Of a stretch of DNA of 15,167 nt, positions 1 to 6,827 are shown in pieces (positions within the stretch are counted from its first letter, which is position 1; each line of letters opens with the position of its first letter). Below the pieces are notes generated by a model that was given only the letters and a program-made list of their open reading frames with translations, had not been told where the DNA came from and did no database searches. Source of the DNA: Planctomycetota bacterium (GTDB lineage Bacteria > Planctomycetota > UBA1135 > UBA2386); assembly GCA_023433825.1 (NCBI GenBank), contig JAEYTU010000606.1, positions 1 through 15,167 on the forward strand, given 5' to 3'. The position numbers were made by a program, and so were the translations under genes.

Positions 1-824
1 GCGTCGATCTGCGCGCGGATCGCGGCGATCTCGGTCTCGCATTCGGCCTTCGTCGCGGTGAACGCCCGCTCGGCCGCAGCGTGTTCGGGGGAACCCGCGC
101 CGTGCTGCAACTCGGCGCGCCGGATCGCCAAACGCGCGGCTTCCTCGCGATGCGCGACGGCGCCGAGGTCGACGCGTTCCAATCCGTGGCGCTCGTGGAA
201 GCGAGCGCGGGACTTCGGGTGCTCGGCCTCGAACCTCGCCCAGACCGCCTCTGGCGTCGTCTCGACGACCTTGCCGTCGACGAGGAACGCCGACGGAACG
301 CCGTAGAACCGGCCCCCCGCCATTCGCTCGACGACGACGGCCCAAGCGGGCTCGGTCTCGTCGGCGATCATGAAGTCGCTGACCCACGCGAAGTGCTCGC
401 CGGTCAGTTCGTAGTTGCCGATGCGCAACAGGCGCCGCGTCGAGACACCTTCGGTCGCGGACAGGTTCGCCGTCGCGCGGTCGCGCACCTCGGTCGGCAG
501 CGACGCGAGCACTGTCGCCTCGGGCTCGTAGACGTTCGTCCGCGTGACCTCCCCCATCCACGCCGAACCGTCGAGCGTGCGGAGCTGGATCAACGACGTT
601 GGCCAGAACGTCGAGACGCCCTGCACGAACACCAGTGCGATCAGTCCGACGACCATCACGCAGCACAGCGCGAGCGCGCCGCCACCGAGCCACAGCATCG
701 GTTCGCCGTTCGCCGACAGTCGCGCGACCGGGCGGGCACGTCGCGTGGCGGGGGTGCCGGTCCGCGAACCACCACGTGCGTTCGCGCTCGGACGCGCCGG
801 CAATGGAGCCGCAGTCGAGCTCAT
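1..824 (-). CDS. pstA: Phosphate ABC transporter permease PstA, N-terminal part (cut by the left window edge)
   Basis: The frame is open from an ATG at 824 to the window edge: 274 codons, C-terminal permease core missing. Residues 1-40 are a basic, Pro/Ser/Ala-rich cytoplasmic tail. Residues 43-68 form one membrane helix, followed by FVQGVSTFWP, as in the extended PstA proteins of Pseudomonas type. Residues 75-274 are an extracytoplasmic insert containing LLRIGNYELTGEHFAWVSDF (about 132-151), similar to the RxGN...dFrWV stretch of long PstA proteins. From about 195 it becomes rich in Glu, Arg, Lys and Ala and probably forms a coiled coil. The start codon overlaps the pstC stop by 4 bp (ATGA), so translation is probably coupled. 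Partnership with PstC in the inner membrane is known for the family. The identification rests mainly on context plus the N-terminal pattern, because the catalytic-loop (EAA) region is outside the window. Confidence 0.82.
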   Translation of the reverse strand, partial: MSSTAAPLPARPSANARGGSRTGTPATRRARPVARLSANGEPMLWLGGGALALCCVMVVGLIALVFVQGVSTFWPTSLIQLRTLDGSAWMGEVTRTNVYEPEATVLASLPTEVRDRATANLSATEGVSTRRLLRIGNYELTGEHFAWVSDFMIADETEPAWAVVVERMAGGRFYGVPSAFLVDGKVVETTPEAVWARFEAEHPKSRARFHERHGLERVDLGAVAHREEAARLAIRRAELQHGAGSPEHAAAERAFTATKAECETEIAAIRAQID

Positions 825-3472
825 AGTTGGTAGGCCCTCTTGCGGAATCGTTGGCGCACGACCTCGGCGATCGTGTTGACGGCGAACGTCAGCACGAACA
901 GCGTCAGCGCCGCGAAGAACAGCATCCGGTAGTGCGTGCTGTCGCGGACGGCCTCGGGGAGTTCGACGGCGATGTTCGCCGACAGCGTCCGGACGCCGTT
1001 GAAGACGTTCCACTCCATGACCGGCGTGTTGCCGGTCGCCATCAGGACGATCATCGTCTCACCGACCGCGCGGCCGAATCCGACCATGACGGCGCTGAAC
1101 AGTCCGCTCATTGCCGTCGGGATGATGACGCGAACGGCGGTCTGCCACTGCGTCGCGCCGGCGCCGAGCGACGCCGCGCGCAGGTGTTCGGGCACCGACG
1201 ACAGCGCGTCCTCGGCGATCGTGTAGATGATCGGGATGACGGCGAAGCCCATCACGAGGCCGACGATCAGCGAGTTCCGCTGGACGTAGGTGCCGAGGAA
1301 CAGCGTTCGCGGATCGGGTCCGATCTCCCACAGCAGCCATCCGCCGGCCAGCGCCAACCCGACGACGACGACGAACAGGACGCCGAACTTCAGCAGTTCC
1401 GCCGTGGCCTGTTGACTGCGTGGGATTGCCTTCCCGCGCGGCAGCAGCGCCGCGATCAGCGGACGGCCGACGGCGATCAACGCGAGGAAGATCACCAATG
1501 GCAACAGCAGGAACATCCACGCCGACGTCCAGAAGAAGCCCTGCAGCCCGTGACTGCGTGGCTCGAGGTCGTGCAGCGGACCGCTGCTGAGCCACTTCCG
1601 CAGATCACCTGCGAAGCACCACGTTTCGATCGCCGGTCCGACGACGGCACCGAGGCCGATCCCGACCGGAATCGCGAGGAACGCCAGCGGGAACTTCCAC
1701 CGCGCGAGTCCGAGTGCGATCTGCGACGGGAGCAGCTGCCACGCATAGGCGAACAGCAGGAACGACAGCGGGACCGTGAAGATCGACGGCAGGATCGTGA
1801 TCAGGTGATCCTCGACGAACGGCGCGAACACGAGTGCCGCGAGGAACCCGAGGACGACGCTCGGCAGGCTCGCCATCAACTCGATCGTCGGCTTGACCTT
1901 CGCCTTGACCTTCGGGTTCAGGAACTCGCTCGTGTAGATCGCGGCGAGCAGCGCCAGCGGCACGCCGAACAGCATGCAGTAGAGCGTCGACTTCAGCGTC
2001 CCGAAGATCAGCGGGATCAGGCCGAACTTCGGCTCGAACATGTCGGTGCCGGACGACGACTCCCAGTGGTGTCCGGGCTTCTCGTACCCCTCGTACCAGA
2101 TCGGTCGGAAGATCGCGGCGATCGACGTCTCCGGGTGCGCCATCGTCACGGCGTAGCGAACGAAGTTGTCGCCGGCGAGCACGTAGAAGCCGTCCTCCTT
2201 CGGCGCCATCGCGACGGCGTGCACGTCGGTCGGGTCGGACTGGACCTCGACGATCTGCTTGTGACTCGTGACCTGCAGCACGCGCACGACGCCGTCGGCG
2301 AACGCCGCGATGATCACGCGTCCGCGCGAAGAGACCGCGAGCGCACGCACGGCGGCGCCGGTCGACGGCAGTTCGTGGACGAGTTCGAACTGCGTGCCGT
2401 CGGGCGAGACGGTGCCGGTCTTCGGTTTGACGCGGAACCAAGCGCGCAAGTTGCCGGCGCTGTCACCGGTGATCAGCGTGGCCTTGCCGACGAGGAACGT
2501 CGCCGCCGTCAGCTCGGCCGTGTCGTCGGGGACGACGTCGACGACGTCGACGATCGACGGCGCATCGAGGTCTCGCGTGTCGATCCGCTGCAGCCGGCCG
2601 TCGCGCCAGATCAGGTAGACGCTGTCGCCGACGCCGCTCAGCATCAGCCGACTCGGCCACTCGCCGTTGTGACGTTCGATCTCGATCGTTCCGCGCAGTC
2701 GGGCTTCGCGGGTGATCTCATCGGACATCAGGTCCTCGGTCTCGCTGACGCTCTCGATTCGCAGCCGTCCGTCGGCCGTCAACATCGCGAGCAGTGACCC
2801 CTCGGGGCGCTCCGACTGGTCGACGAGCAGCACCGGCTGATCGGTGCCGGACTTCAGCGGATCCTCGATCGTCGTGACGACCTGCTGCAGTCGGAACTGG
2901 CCCCCCGGCGTCCGCTCGAAGACGCCCTCCTCGTGGACCGCGCGACCGCCGAGCGGAATGTCGCGGAGCTGCTGCGGCATCGACTCCGGCTCGAGGTACG
3001 TCGTCCGGAACGCGATGACGACGCGTCGGACCGTCCCGTCGGCGAAGCCGAACACGGCGTCGTGCGCGTCGCCGGCCTTCGCATCCGGCGCGATGCTCGA
3101 ACTGACCGGGAGGTCCCTCTCGAACAACTGCCGGCGGGCCAGCGGCTCGCCGTCGTCGGCGCGGAAGACGACGAGTCGCGTGTCCGGGTACATCGCCCAT
3201 CCGAGCGTCTGATACTCGTCGATGACGACGGTGCTCGGGCGCGTCCCGTCGACCGTCGTCGCCGCCGCGGCGAGACGCGTCGAAGCCGACACGTCGGCGC
3301 TACCGAACAGCGGGACGACGACGCTGATCAGGAACACGCAGACGAGCAGGACCGCCAGGATCGTCCCGATCCCGCCGAACGTGATGACCGTCTTGGCGAT
3401 GCGATCCGTCCAGACGACCGAACGTGTCGTGACACGTCGGCGTTGGCGACCGGTGAAGCTCGGCTTCGTCAT
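821..3472 (-). CDS. pstC: Phosphate ABC transporter permease PstC with a large propeller-like extracytoplasmic domain
   Basis: This is a membrane permease subunit of the PstSCAB phosphate importer, 883 aa. Classical PstC is about 320 aa and the extended Pseudomonas type about 680-760 aa. Residues 28-56 form the first membrane helix. Residues about 60-450 are soluble and show repeated beta-propeller-like strands, for example LITGDSAGNLRAW (333-345) and VIIAAFADGVVRVLQ (386-400). The permease core begins near 483 (FGLIPLIFGTLKSTLYCMLF). It carries SLPSVVLGFLAALVFAP at 535-551, then a second insert with extra helices (about 560-715). The ABC-coupling EAA-type loop is at about 754-775 (EDALSSVPEHLRAASLGAGA), followed by GRAVGETMIVLMATGN (800-815). 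No clear Shine-Dalgarno site precedes the ATG. The gene lies 123 bp downstream of pstS and overlaps pstA by 4 bp. The role of the propeller-like domain is unknown; docking PstS or a periplasmic partner is an inference. Confidence 0.93.
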   Translation of the reverse strand: MTKPSFTGRQRRRVTTRSVVWTDRIAKTVITFGGIGTILAVLLVCVFLISVVVPLFGSADVSASTRLAAAATTVDGTRPSTVVIDEYQTLGWAMYPDTRLVVFRADDGEPLARRQLFERDLPVSSSIAPDAKAGDAHDAVFGFADGTVRRVVIAFRTTYLEPESMPQQLRDIPLGGRAVHEEGVFERTPGGQFRLQQVVTTIEDPLKSGTDQPVLLVDQSERPEGSLLAMLTADGRLRIESVSETEDLMSDEITREARLRGTIEIERHNGEWPSRLMLSGVGDSVYLIWRDGRLQRIDTRDLDAPSIVDVVDVVPDDTAELTAATFLVGKATLITGDSAGNLRAWFRVKPKTGTVSPDGTQFELVHELPSTGAAVRALAVSSRGRVIIAAFADGVVRVLQVTSHKQIVEVQSDPTDVHAVAMAPKEDGFYVLAGDNFVRYAVTMAHPETSIAAIFRPIWYEGYEKPGHHWESSSGTDMFEPKFGLIPLIFGTLKSTLYCMLFGVPLALLAAIYTSEFLNPKVKAKVKPTIELMASLPSVVLGFLAALVFAPFVEDHLITILPSIFTVPLSFLLFAYAWQLLPSQIALGLARWKFPLAFLAIPVGIGLGAVVGPAIETWCFAGDLRKWLSSGPLHDLEPRSHGLQGFFWTSAWMFLLLPLVIFLALIAVGRPLIAALLPRGKAIPRSQQATAELLKFGVLFVVVVGLALAGGWLLWEIGPDPRTLFLGTYVQRNSLIVGLVMGFAVIPIIYTIAEDALSSVPEHLRAASLGAGATQWQTAVRVIIPTAMSGLFSAVMVGFGRAVGETMIVLMATGNTPVMEWNVFNGVRTLSANIAVELPEAVRDSTHYRMLFFAALTLFVLTFAVNTIAEVVRQRFRKRAYQL

Positions 3473-3529
3473 GCTTGGGTGGTGGCTCGTCGCACCGGTG
3501 GAGATCGGAGACCGGAAACCGGGTCGACG

Positions 3530-3584
3530 ACAGGCGGAAAAGCTAGCGGGGCGACCCGATCGTTCCGCGCATCCTTCCGCCTGT
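3530..3584 (-). promoter_or_regulatory. Inverted repeat in the pstS-pstC spacer (possible processing or attenuation stem-loop)
   Basis: Ten bases at 3530-3539 (acaggcggaa) are perfectly complementary to 3575-3584 (ttccgcctgt), with a 35-nt loop that itself contains a 4-bp CGGG/CCCG hairpin. In the direction of transcription it begins about 12 nt after the pstS stop. A second, bulged hairpin (gaccgg, aaa, then ccgg plus tc) sits at 3510-3525, nearer pstC. There is no T-run after either, so a classical intrinsic terminator is unlikely. Stem-loops at this place in other binding-protein transporter operons protect the upstream message or reduce read-through, giving more binding protein than permease. 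That role here is inferred from position. Confidence 0.45.
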
Positions 3585-3595
3585 GTGTGGCGAGA

Positions 3596-4645
3596 TCACT
3601 TCGCCAGATTCGTGTCCGCGAGACCGACGCTCGCGAGCTGGCGCGCCGCGAGGGCCGCCGTGACCGGGAAGTAGCCGTCCTTGACGACGTCCTCCTGGCC
3701 CTGCTTGCTGAACACGTAGCGGACGAACTCGCGACGGAGCGGGTCGAGTTGCGAGTTCGGCTTGTAGTTGATGTAGACGTGCAGGAAGCGCGCGAGCGGG
3801 TACTTGCCCGAGTAGGCATTGTCCGGCGTCGCCTCGATGACCGTGTCCTTGTCGCTGCGAGCCAGCGGGACCGCGCGAACGTCGGCCGTCTTGTAGCCGA
3901 TGCCGCTGTACCCGATCGCGTACTTGTCGCTCGCAACACCCTGCACGACCGACGACGAACCCGGCTGCGCCTTGACCGACTCCTTGTAGTCGCCGTTGAA
4001 GAGCGCGTGCTCCTTGAAGTAGCCGTAGGTGCCGGACGCTTCATTGCGACCGAACAGGCTGATCGGCTTGTCGGCCCATTCGCCGGTCAGGCCGAGCTGG
4101 CCCCAGGTCGTGATGTCTTCCTTGTGACCGCCCTTGCGGTTCTTCGAGAAGATCGCGTCGACCTGCTGCAGCGTCAGGCTCTGGATCGGATTGTCCTTGT
4201 GGACATAGACGGCCAGCATGTCGATCCCGGTTCGAAGCAGCGTCGGCTTGTAGCCGTACTTGGCTTCGAACTTGTCCGTCTCGGCCTTCTTCATCTCGCG
4301 GCTCATCGGCCCGAACTGCGCGGTGCCGTCGATCAGCGCCGGCGGCGCGGTCGTCGAGCCCTTCCCCTCGATCTCGATCTCGACGTTCGGATACGTGACG
4401 CGGAACCCTTCGGCCCACAGCGTCATCAGGTTGTTCATCGTGTCGGAGCCGATGCTCTTGATGCGGCCCGAGACGCCACCGGTCGGGGCGTAGATCGGGA
4501 GCTTGGCGTCGACTTGGACGGCGCCGGTCTTGGCGGACGCCGGCTGCGGGTCCTGGGCCGACTTGTCGGCCTTGGCGTCCACCTGCGCGAACACAGGTGC
4601 GGTCAACAGGCAGGTGCCGAGAAGAACGGTCTTCAGACTGGCCAT
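3596..4645 (-). CDS. pstS: Periplasmic phosphate-binding protein PstS
   Basis: This is the 349-aa substrate-binding protein of the high-affinity phosphate importer. Residues 1-20 form a signal peptide (MASLKTVLLGTCLLTAPVFA, cleavage likely before Q21). The Cys at 12 is not in a proper lipobox, so the protein is probably soluble in the periplasm. A linker (21-55) precedes the PBP fold. Ligand-loop motifs are RIKSIGSDTM (61-70), EGKGSTTAPPALIDGTAQFG (93-112), SREM (115-118) and the RNEASGTYGYF loop (200-210), matching the RSDGSGT-type loop of the family. YAIGYSGIGY (242-251) is also typical. Length fits PstS. The start is fixed by a strong AAAGGAG six to seven bases before the ATG, the best ribosome site in the window, in line with the high level expected of a binding protein. 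It is the first gene of the pstS-pstC-pstA operon. Confidence 0.95.
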   Translation of the reverse strand: MASLKTVLLGTCLLTAPVFAQVDAKADKSAQDPQPASAKTGAVQVDAKLPIYAPTGGVSGRIKSIGSDTMNNLMTLWAEGFRVTYPNVEIEIEGKGSTTAPPALIDGTAQFGPMSREMKKAETDKFEAKYGYKPTLLRTGIDMLAVYVHKDNPIQSLTLQQVDAIFSKNRKGGHKEDITTWGQLGLTGEWADKPISLFGRNEASGTYGYFKEHALFNGDYKESVKAQPGSSSVVQGVASDKYAIGYSGIGYKTADVRAVPLARSDKDTVIEATPDNAYSGKYPLARFLHVYINYKPNSQLDPLRREFVRYVFSKQGQEDVVKDGYFPVTAALAARQLASVGLADTNLAK

Positions 4646-4719
4646 CGTGTCACTCCTTTCTTGGTTGCTCGTCCCCGAGGCGATGCCTCAGTGGACGGGC
4701 GAGGACGGTAGACCGGCGT

Positions 4720-4737
4720 TTAAGAGAATTGTGAAGA
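4720..4737 (-). promoter_or_regulatory. PHO-box-like element upstream of pstS
   Basis: Read on the minus strand this is TCTTCACAATTCTCTTAA, an AT-rich island in otherwise very GC-rich DNA. By hand alignment it matches the E. coli PHO-box consensus (CTGTCATAAATCTGTCAT) at about 10 of 18 positions and has the expected 11-bp spacing between half-sites. Seven to nine bases downstream lies a possible -10 (TCTACC or TACCGT), as when a PHO box replaces the -35. The site is about 75 bp before the pstS ATG. PhoB control of pst operons is well established; this particular site is a weak sequence call and the organism's PhoB consensus is unknown. Confidence 0.35.
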
Positions 4738-4745
4738 TGCGGTGA

Positions 4746-4776
4746 GCCTTCCCATCGCAGCCCGCGATGGGAAGGC
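4746..4776. repeat. Perfect 13-bp inverted repeat with 5-nt loop in the pstS/nfu spacer
   Basis: gccttcccatcgc (4746-4758), loop agccc, then gcgatgggaaggc (4764-4776) are exactly complementary. The right arm also takes part in a competing hairpin, ggcac (4774-4778) with gtgcc (4785-4789). No T-run follows on either strand, and known genes point away on both sides, so it does not end any gene seen here. On the pstS side it lies just upstream of the PHO-box-like element, so it would not be in the pstS message. It may be an operator palindrome or the end of an unannotated RNA. Confidence 0.7.
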
Positions 4777-5006
4777 ACTTGCTGGTGCCCACCGTGCGGT
4801 CCGCGACACCGCCGGCAGACGGCCCGTGCCAAGGAACGCGCGCCGAAAGCCTTGGCGCCACGCGAGGAATCGCGGCACCCCCGGCCGACGACCTGCGCCG
4901 AGCGTCGGTCGCGACTGCGACTTGCCACCGGCCCGACTGCGGCGCACGACGTGCGTCGACGTCGACCTTCGCTATCCTCCCGACGCGCCGTTCCGCAGAG
5001 CAAGCC

Positions 5007-5579
5007 ATGAAGATCCAGCAGATCCAACCGACCCCCAATCCCAACGCCTACAAGTTCATCCTCGACGAACGCGTCCTCCCGAGCGGCGTCCGGCAGTTCA
5101 ACGGTCCCGACGACGCCGCCTCGAACCCTCTGGCAGCCAACCTGTTCCGGCTCGACGGCGTCGAGAGTCTGTTCTTCTGCGAGAACTTCGTGACGGTCAC
5201 GCTGAAGGACGGCGCCGACTGGCGCGCGCTGAAGCCGGCCGCGAGCGAGGTGTTCGCCGCGCACCAGCCGACCGTCGCTGCGCCGGCGAAGGCTGCCGGT
5301 GGTGAGGCTTCCGGAGGCGCATTCGTCGAGCGGATCCTGACGGCCGGCGACGGGGATCTCCTGACGAAGATCACCGAAGTTCTCGACGACCGCGTTCGCC
5401 CGGCGCTCGCCGGCGACGGCGGCGGACTCGAGGTTCTCGCGCTCGACGGCAAGACGCTGAGCATTCGGTACCAAGGCGCTTGCGGCACGTGTCCGAGTTC
5501 GATCGCCGGCACGCTGAGCGCGATCGAGAACATGCTGCAGAGCGAGGTCGACGAGGAGATCCGCGTCGTTGCCGGGTGA
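5007..5579 (+). CDS. nfu: Nfu-type iron-sulfur cluster scaffold/carrier protein
   Basis: This 190-aa protein has the two-domain layout of bacterial and mitochondrial Nfu1. The Scaffold_Nfu_N domain (1-88) begins with the hallmark MKIQQIQPTPNPNAYKFIL and continues with LPSGVRQF and VESLFFCENFVTVTL. A linker rich in Ala and Gly (about 88-105) leads to the NifU C-terminal domain (106-188), with RPALAGDGGGLEVLAL at 131-146 and the cluster-binding CGTC motif at C159 and C162. Nfu proteins assemble or carry [4Fe-4S] clusters to target enzymes in the cytoplasm. The ATG at 5007 was chosen because the N-terminal motif starts exactly there; an upstream in-frame extension has no family similarity. The Shine-Dalgarno site is weak (AGAG). 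Its last 11 bases overlap the next gene. No other Fe-S assembly gene is visible nearby. Confidence 0.93.
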   Translation: MKIQQIQPTPNPNAYKFILDERVLPSGVRQFNGPDDAASNPLAANLFRLDGVESLFFCENFVTVTLKDGADWRALKPAASEVFAAHQPTVAAPAKAAGGEASGGAFVERILTAGDGDLLTKITEVLDDRVRPALAGDGGGLEVLALDGKTLSIRYQGACGTCPSSIAGTLSAIENMLQSEVDEEIRVVAG

Positions 5580-5943
5580 CGGCGCGCGTTCGGACACCCT
5601 CTGTCCTGCCTGTGGCCATCGATTGCACCTGATCTTGGTGCACGGCCATGGGCAGTGCGCCCATTGCCGAGTCGTCGTCGTTCCGTGTTGCACCGGGGCC
5701 GGCTCGGAGGCCGACGAAGACGCCTGCGTCGCGGGCTCCGAGATCGACGATCGCGACCTACGAGCGGCATTCGACGCCGAGGGCGGCGCGACGGTGACCG
5801 AGGAGAGCCTCGTCCAAGTGCTGCACGCGCGGACCGGCGCCGCGCCGGTCGAGATCCTGCGCGTGCTCCGACAGGCTGCCGTCCGCGGTCGACTTCGTGC
5901 CGACGCGGGGGCGAGCACGTGGACCTGGATCGGACGAACGTGA
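5569..5943 (+). CDS. Small zinc-ribbon protein with possible C-terminal winged helix
   Basis: The 124-aa product carries two CxxC knuckles, CPAC (C12, C15) and CAHC (C30, C33), spaced as in a zinc ribbon. C40 and C41 follow directly. After an acidic linker (about 45-60), residues 61-122 read like a winged helix: helix (RDLRAAFD), a TEESLVQVLHART segment, VEILRVLRQAAVRGRLRAD, and a strand ending WTWIG. The start is the TTG at 5569, inside the nfu end. GGAG about ten bases upstream supports it, and any later start would remove the first zinc knuckle. The stop overlaps the next gene by 4 bp (GTGA). I do not recognise a named family. A nucleic-acid-binding or regulatory role is an inference from the two predicted folds; co-translation with nfu suggests a link to metal or cluster biology but does not prove it. 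Confidence 0.75.
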   Translation: MPGDGARSDTLCPACGHRLHLILVHGHGQCAHCRVVVVPCCTGAGSEADEDACVAGSEIDDRDLRAAFDAEGGATVTEESLVQVLHARTGAAPVEILRVLRQAAVRGRLRADAGASTWTWIGRT

Positions 5944-6818
5944 CCGACCGGAGCGCGCGTCGCCGACGGTGGATCGTCGCTGCCGTGTCGGGCGCATTCG
6001 TCGCGTGGTTCGGTGGCGGTCTGCTCGGCGCGTACCTGCTGACTGCGCCGGTCACGAGCGCGGTCGTCCCGACGGCGATTCTGGCCGGCTGCACCGTCGA
6101 GGACGTTGCGACGATCACCGACGACGGGCTGACCGTGCGCGGGTGGCTCGTCCGCGCGCGGCCCGACAGCCGGGATTGCGTCGTGTTGGCGGCGGGCATT
6201 CGTGGCAATCGGCAATCGATGCGGGGTCGAGCCGAGTGGTATCTCGCCCACGGATGGTCGGCGTTGTTGGTCGACCTCCGTGGAACTGGGGTCAGCGATG
6301 CGGTTCCGATCTCGTTCGGGCGGCACGAGTCGGGCGACCTCCACGCGTGGCGCACGTTCCTTCGGCAGCGCTCGTTCGATCGGATCGGCGCGCACGGCCA
6401 GTCGCTCGGCGCGGCCGCGATCGTCTACGGGGACGGAGCGTTCGACTTCTGCGTCCTGGAGTCGTGCTACACGGACATCGACGAGGCGCTGCGCGCGCGA
6501 CTCTCGTTCGTGCCGTGGCCAGGACTGCTGCTGTGGCCGTTGCGGCTCGGATGCTCGTGGCGACTCGGCCTCGATGCGGCATCGCTGCGACCGATCGAAC
6601 GCATCGCGTCGCTGCGCGCGCCGACGCTGATCCTCGACGGCGAACTCGACACGAAGGTCGGTGATGACGCCGGGCGTCGGCTGTTCGATGCGTGTGCCGC
6701 GGCGTCGAAGCATCTCGTGACGATCCGCGGCGCCGCGCACGTCGATCTGTTCGGCGCCGATCTGGTGACCTGCTCGGCGGCGCTCGCGGCGTTCGTCCCG
6801 CCGGCGAGCGTCCGCTGA
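5940..6818 (+). CDS. Membrane-anchored alpha/beta hydrolase (serine hydrolase family)
   Basis: This is a 292-aa protein with a basic N-terminus (RSARRRR), one membrane helix (about 11-37), and an alpha/beta hydrolase domain of the BEM46/YqkD-like or S33 type. The oxyanion-side loop is LAAGIRGNRQS (83-93), and RGTGVSD (114-120) follows the strand VDL. The nucleophile elbow is GQSLG with Ser155, the acid is Asp237 in DGELD, and the base is His267 in GAAHVDLF, so the triad looks intact. The helix may be an uncleaved anchor placing the enzyme outside the cytoplasm. The GTG at 5940 overlaps the previous stop; a GTG at 5919 in the same frame, preceded by a G-rich stretch, is the alternative. The substrate cannot be told from sequence. 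It is the last gene of the nfu unit and ends 9 bp from a convergent gene. Confidence 0.85.
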   Translation: MTDRSARRRRWIVAAVSGAFVAWFGGGLLGAYLLTAPVTSAVVPTAILAGCTVEDVATITDDGLTVRGWLVRARPDSRDCVVLAAGIRGNRQSMRGRAEWYLAHGWSALLVDLRGTGVSDAVPISFGRHESGDLHAWRTFLRQRSFDRIGAHGQSLGAAAIVYGDGAFDFCVLESCYTDIDEALRARLSFVPWPGLLLWPLRLGCSWRLGLDAASLRPIERIASLRAPTLILDGELDTKVGDDAGRRLFDACAAASKHLVTIRGAAHVDLFGADLVTCSAALAAFVPPASVR

Positions 6819-6827
6819 GCCGCTGCT

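Larger units (their letters stand above)
4646..5006. other. Divergent spacer between pstS and nfu (361 bp)
   Basis: No credible protein gene was found here. The left 100 bp holds the pstS leader with its AAAGGAG site and the PHO-box-like element. At 4746-4776 lies a perfect hairpin. The rest (4777-5006) is GC-rich with several further short inverted repeats: GCCAAGG/CCTTGGC around 4828-4857 and CGCGA-GGAA-TCGCG near 4861-4875. GCTATCCT at 4971-4978 is a possible -10 for nfu. I looked for SRP RNA, tmRNA and tRNA signatures on both strands and saw none, but a structured RNA cannot be excluded. Confidence 0.5.

Noticed and set aside
827..2797. 656-codon plus-strand open frame antisense to pstC (and a similar one at 2933-4711 across pstS)
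   Set aside because: Composition is that of an antisense shadow (runs of Arg, Asp, Gln). The minus strand encodes recognisable PstC and PstS.
4586..4645. Lipoprotein signal in PstS (Cys at residue 12)
   Set aside because: The residues before the Cys (LLGTC) do not fit a lipobox, which needs Gly, Ala or Ser just before Cys. Cleavage after VFA fits signal peptidase I.
4777..5006. SRP RNA, tmRNA or tRNA in the pstS/nfu spacer
   Set aside because: None of the conserved motifs (for example the SRP GGAAGGAAGCA tetraloop region or a tRNA T-arm) is present on either strand.
4650..6740. 696-codon minus-strand open frame across nfu, zinc ribbon and hydrolase (and 11667-13655 antisense to the AI-2E gene)
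   Set aside because: They cover well-supported plus-strand genes, are Arg-rich, and have no domain features.
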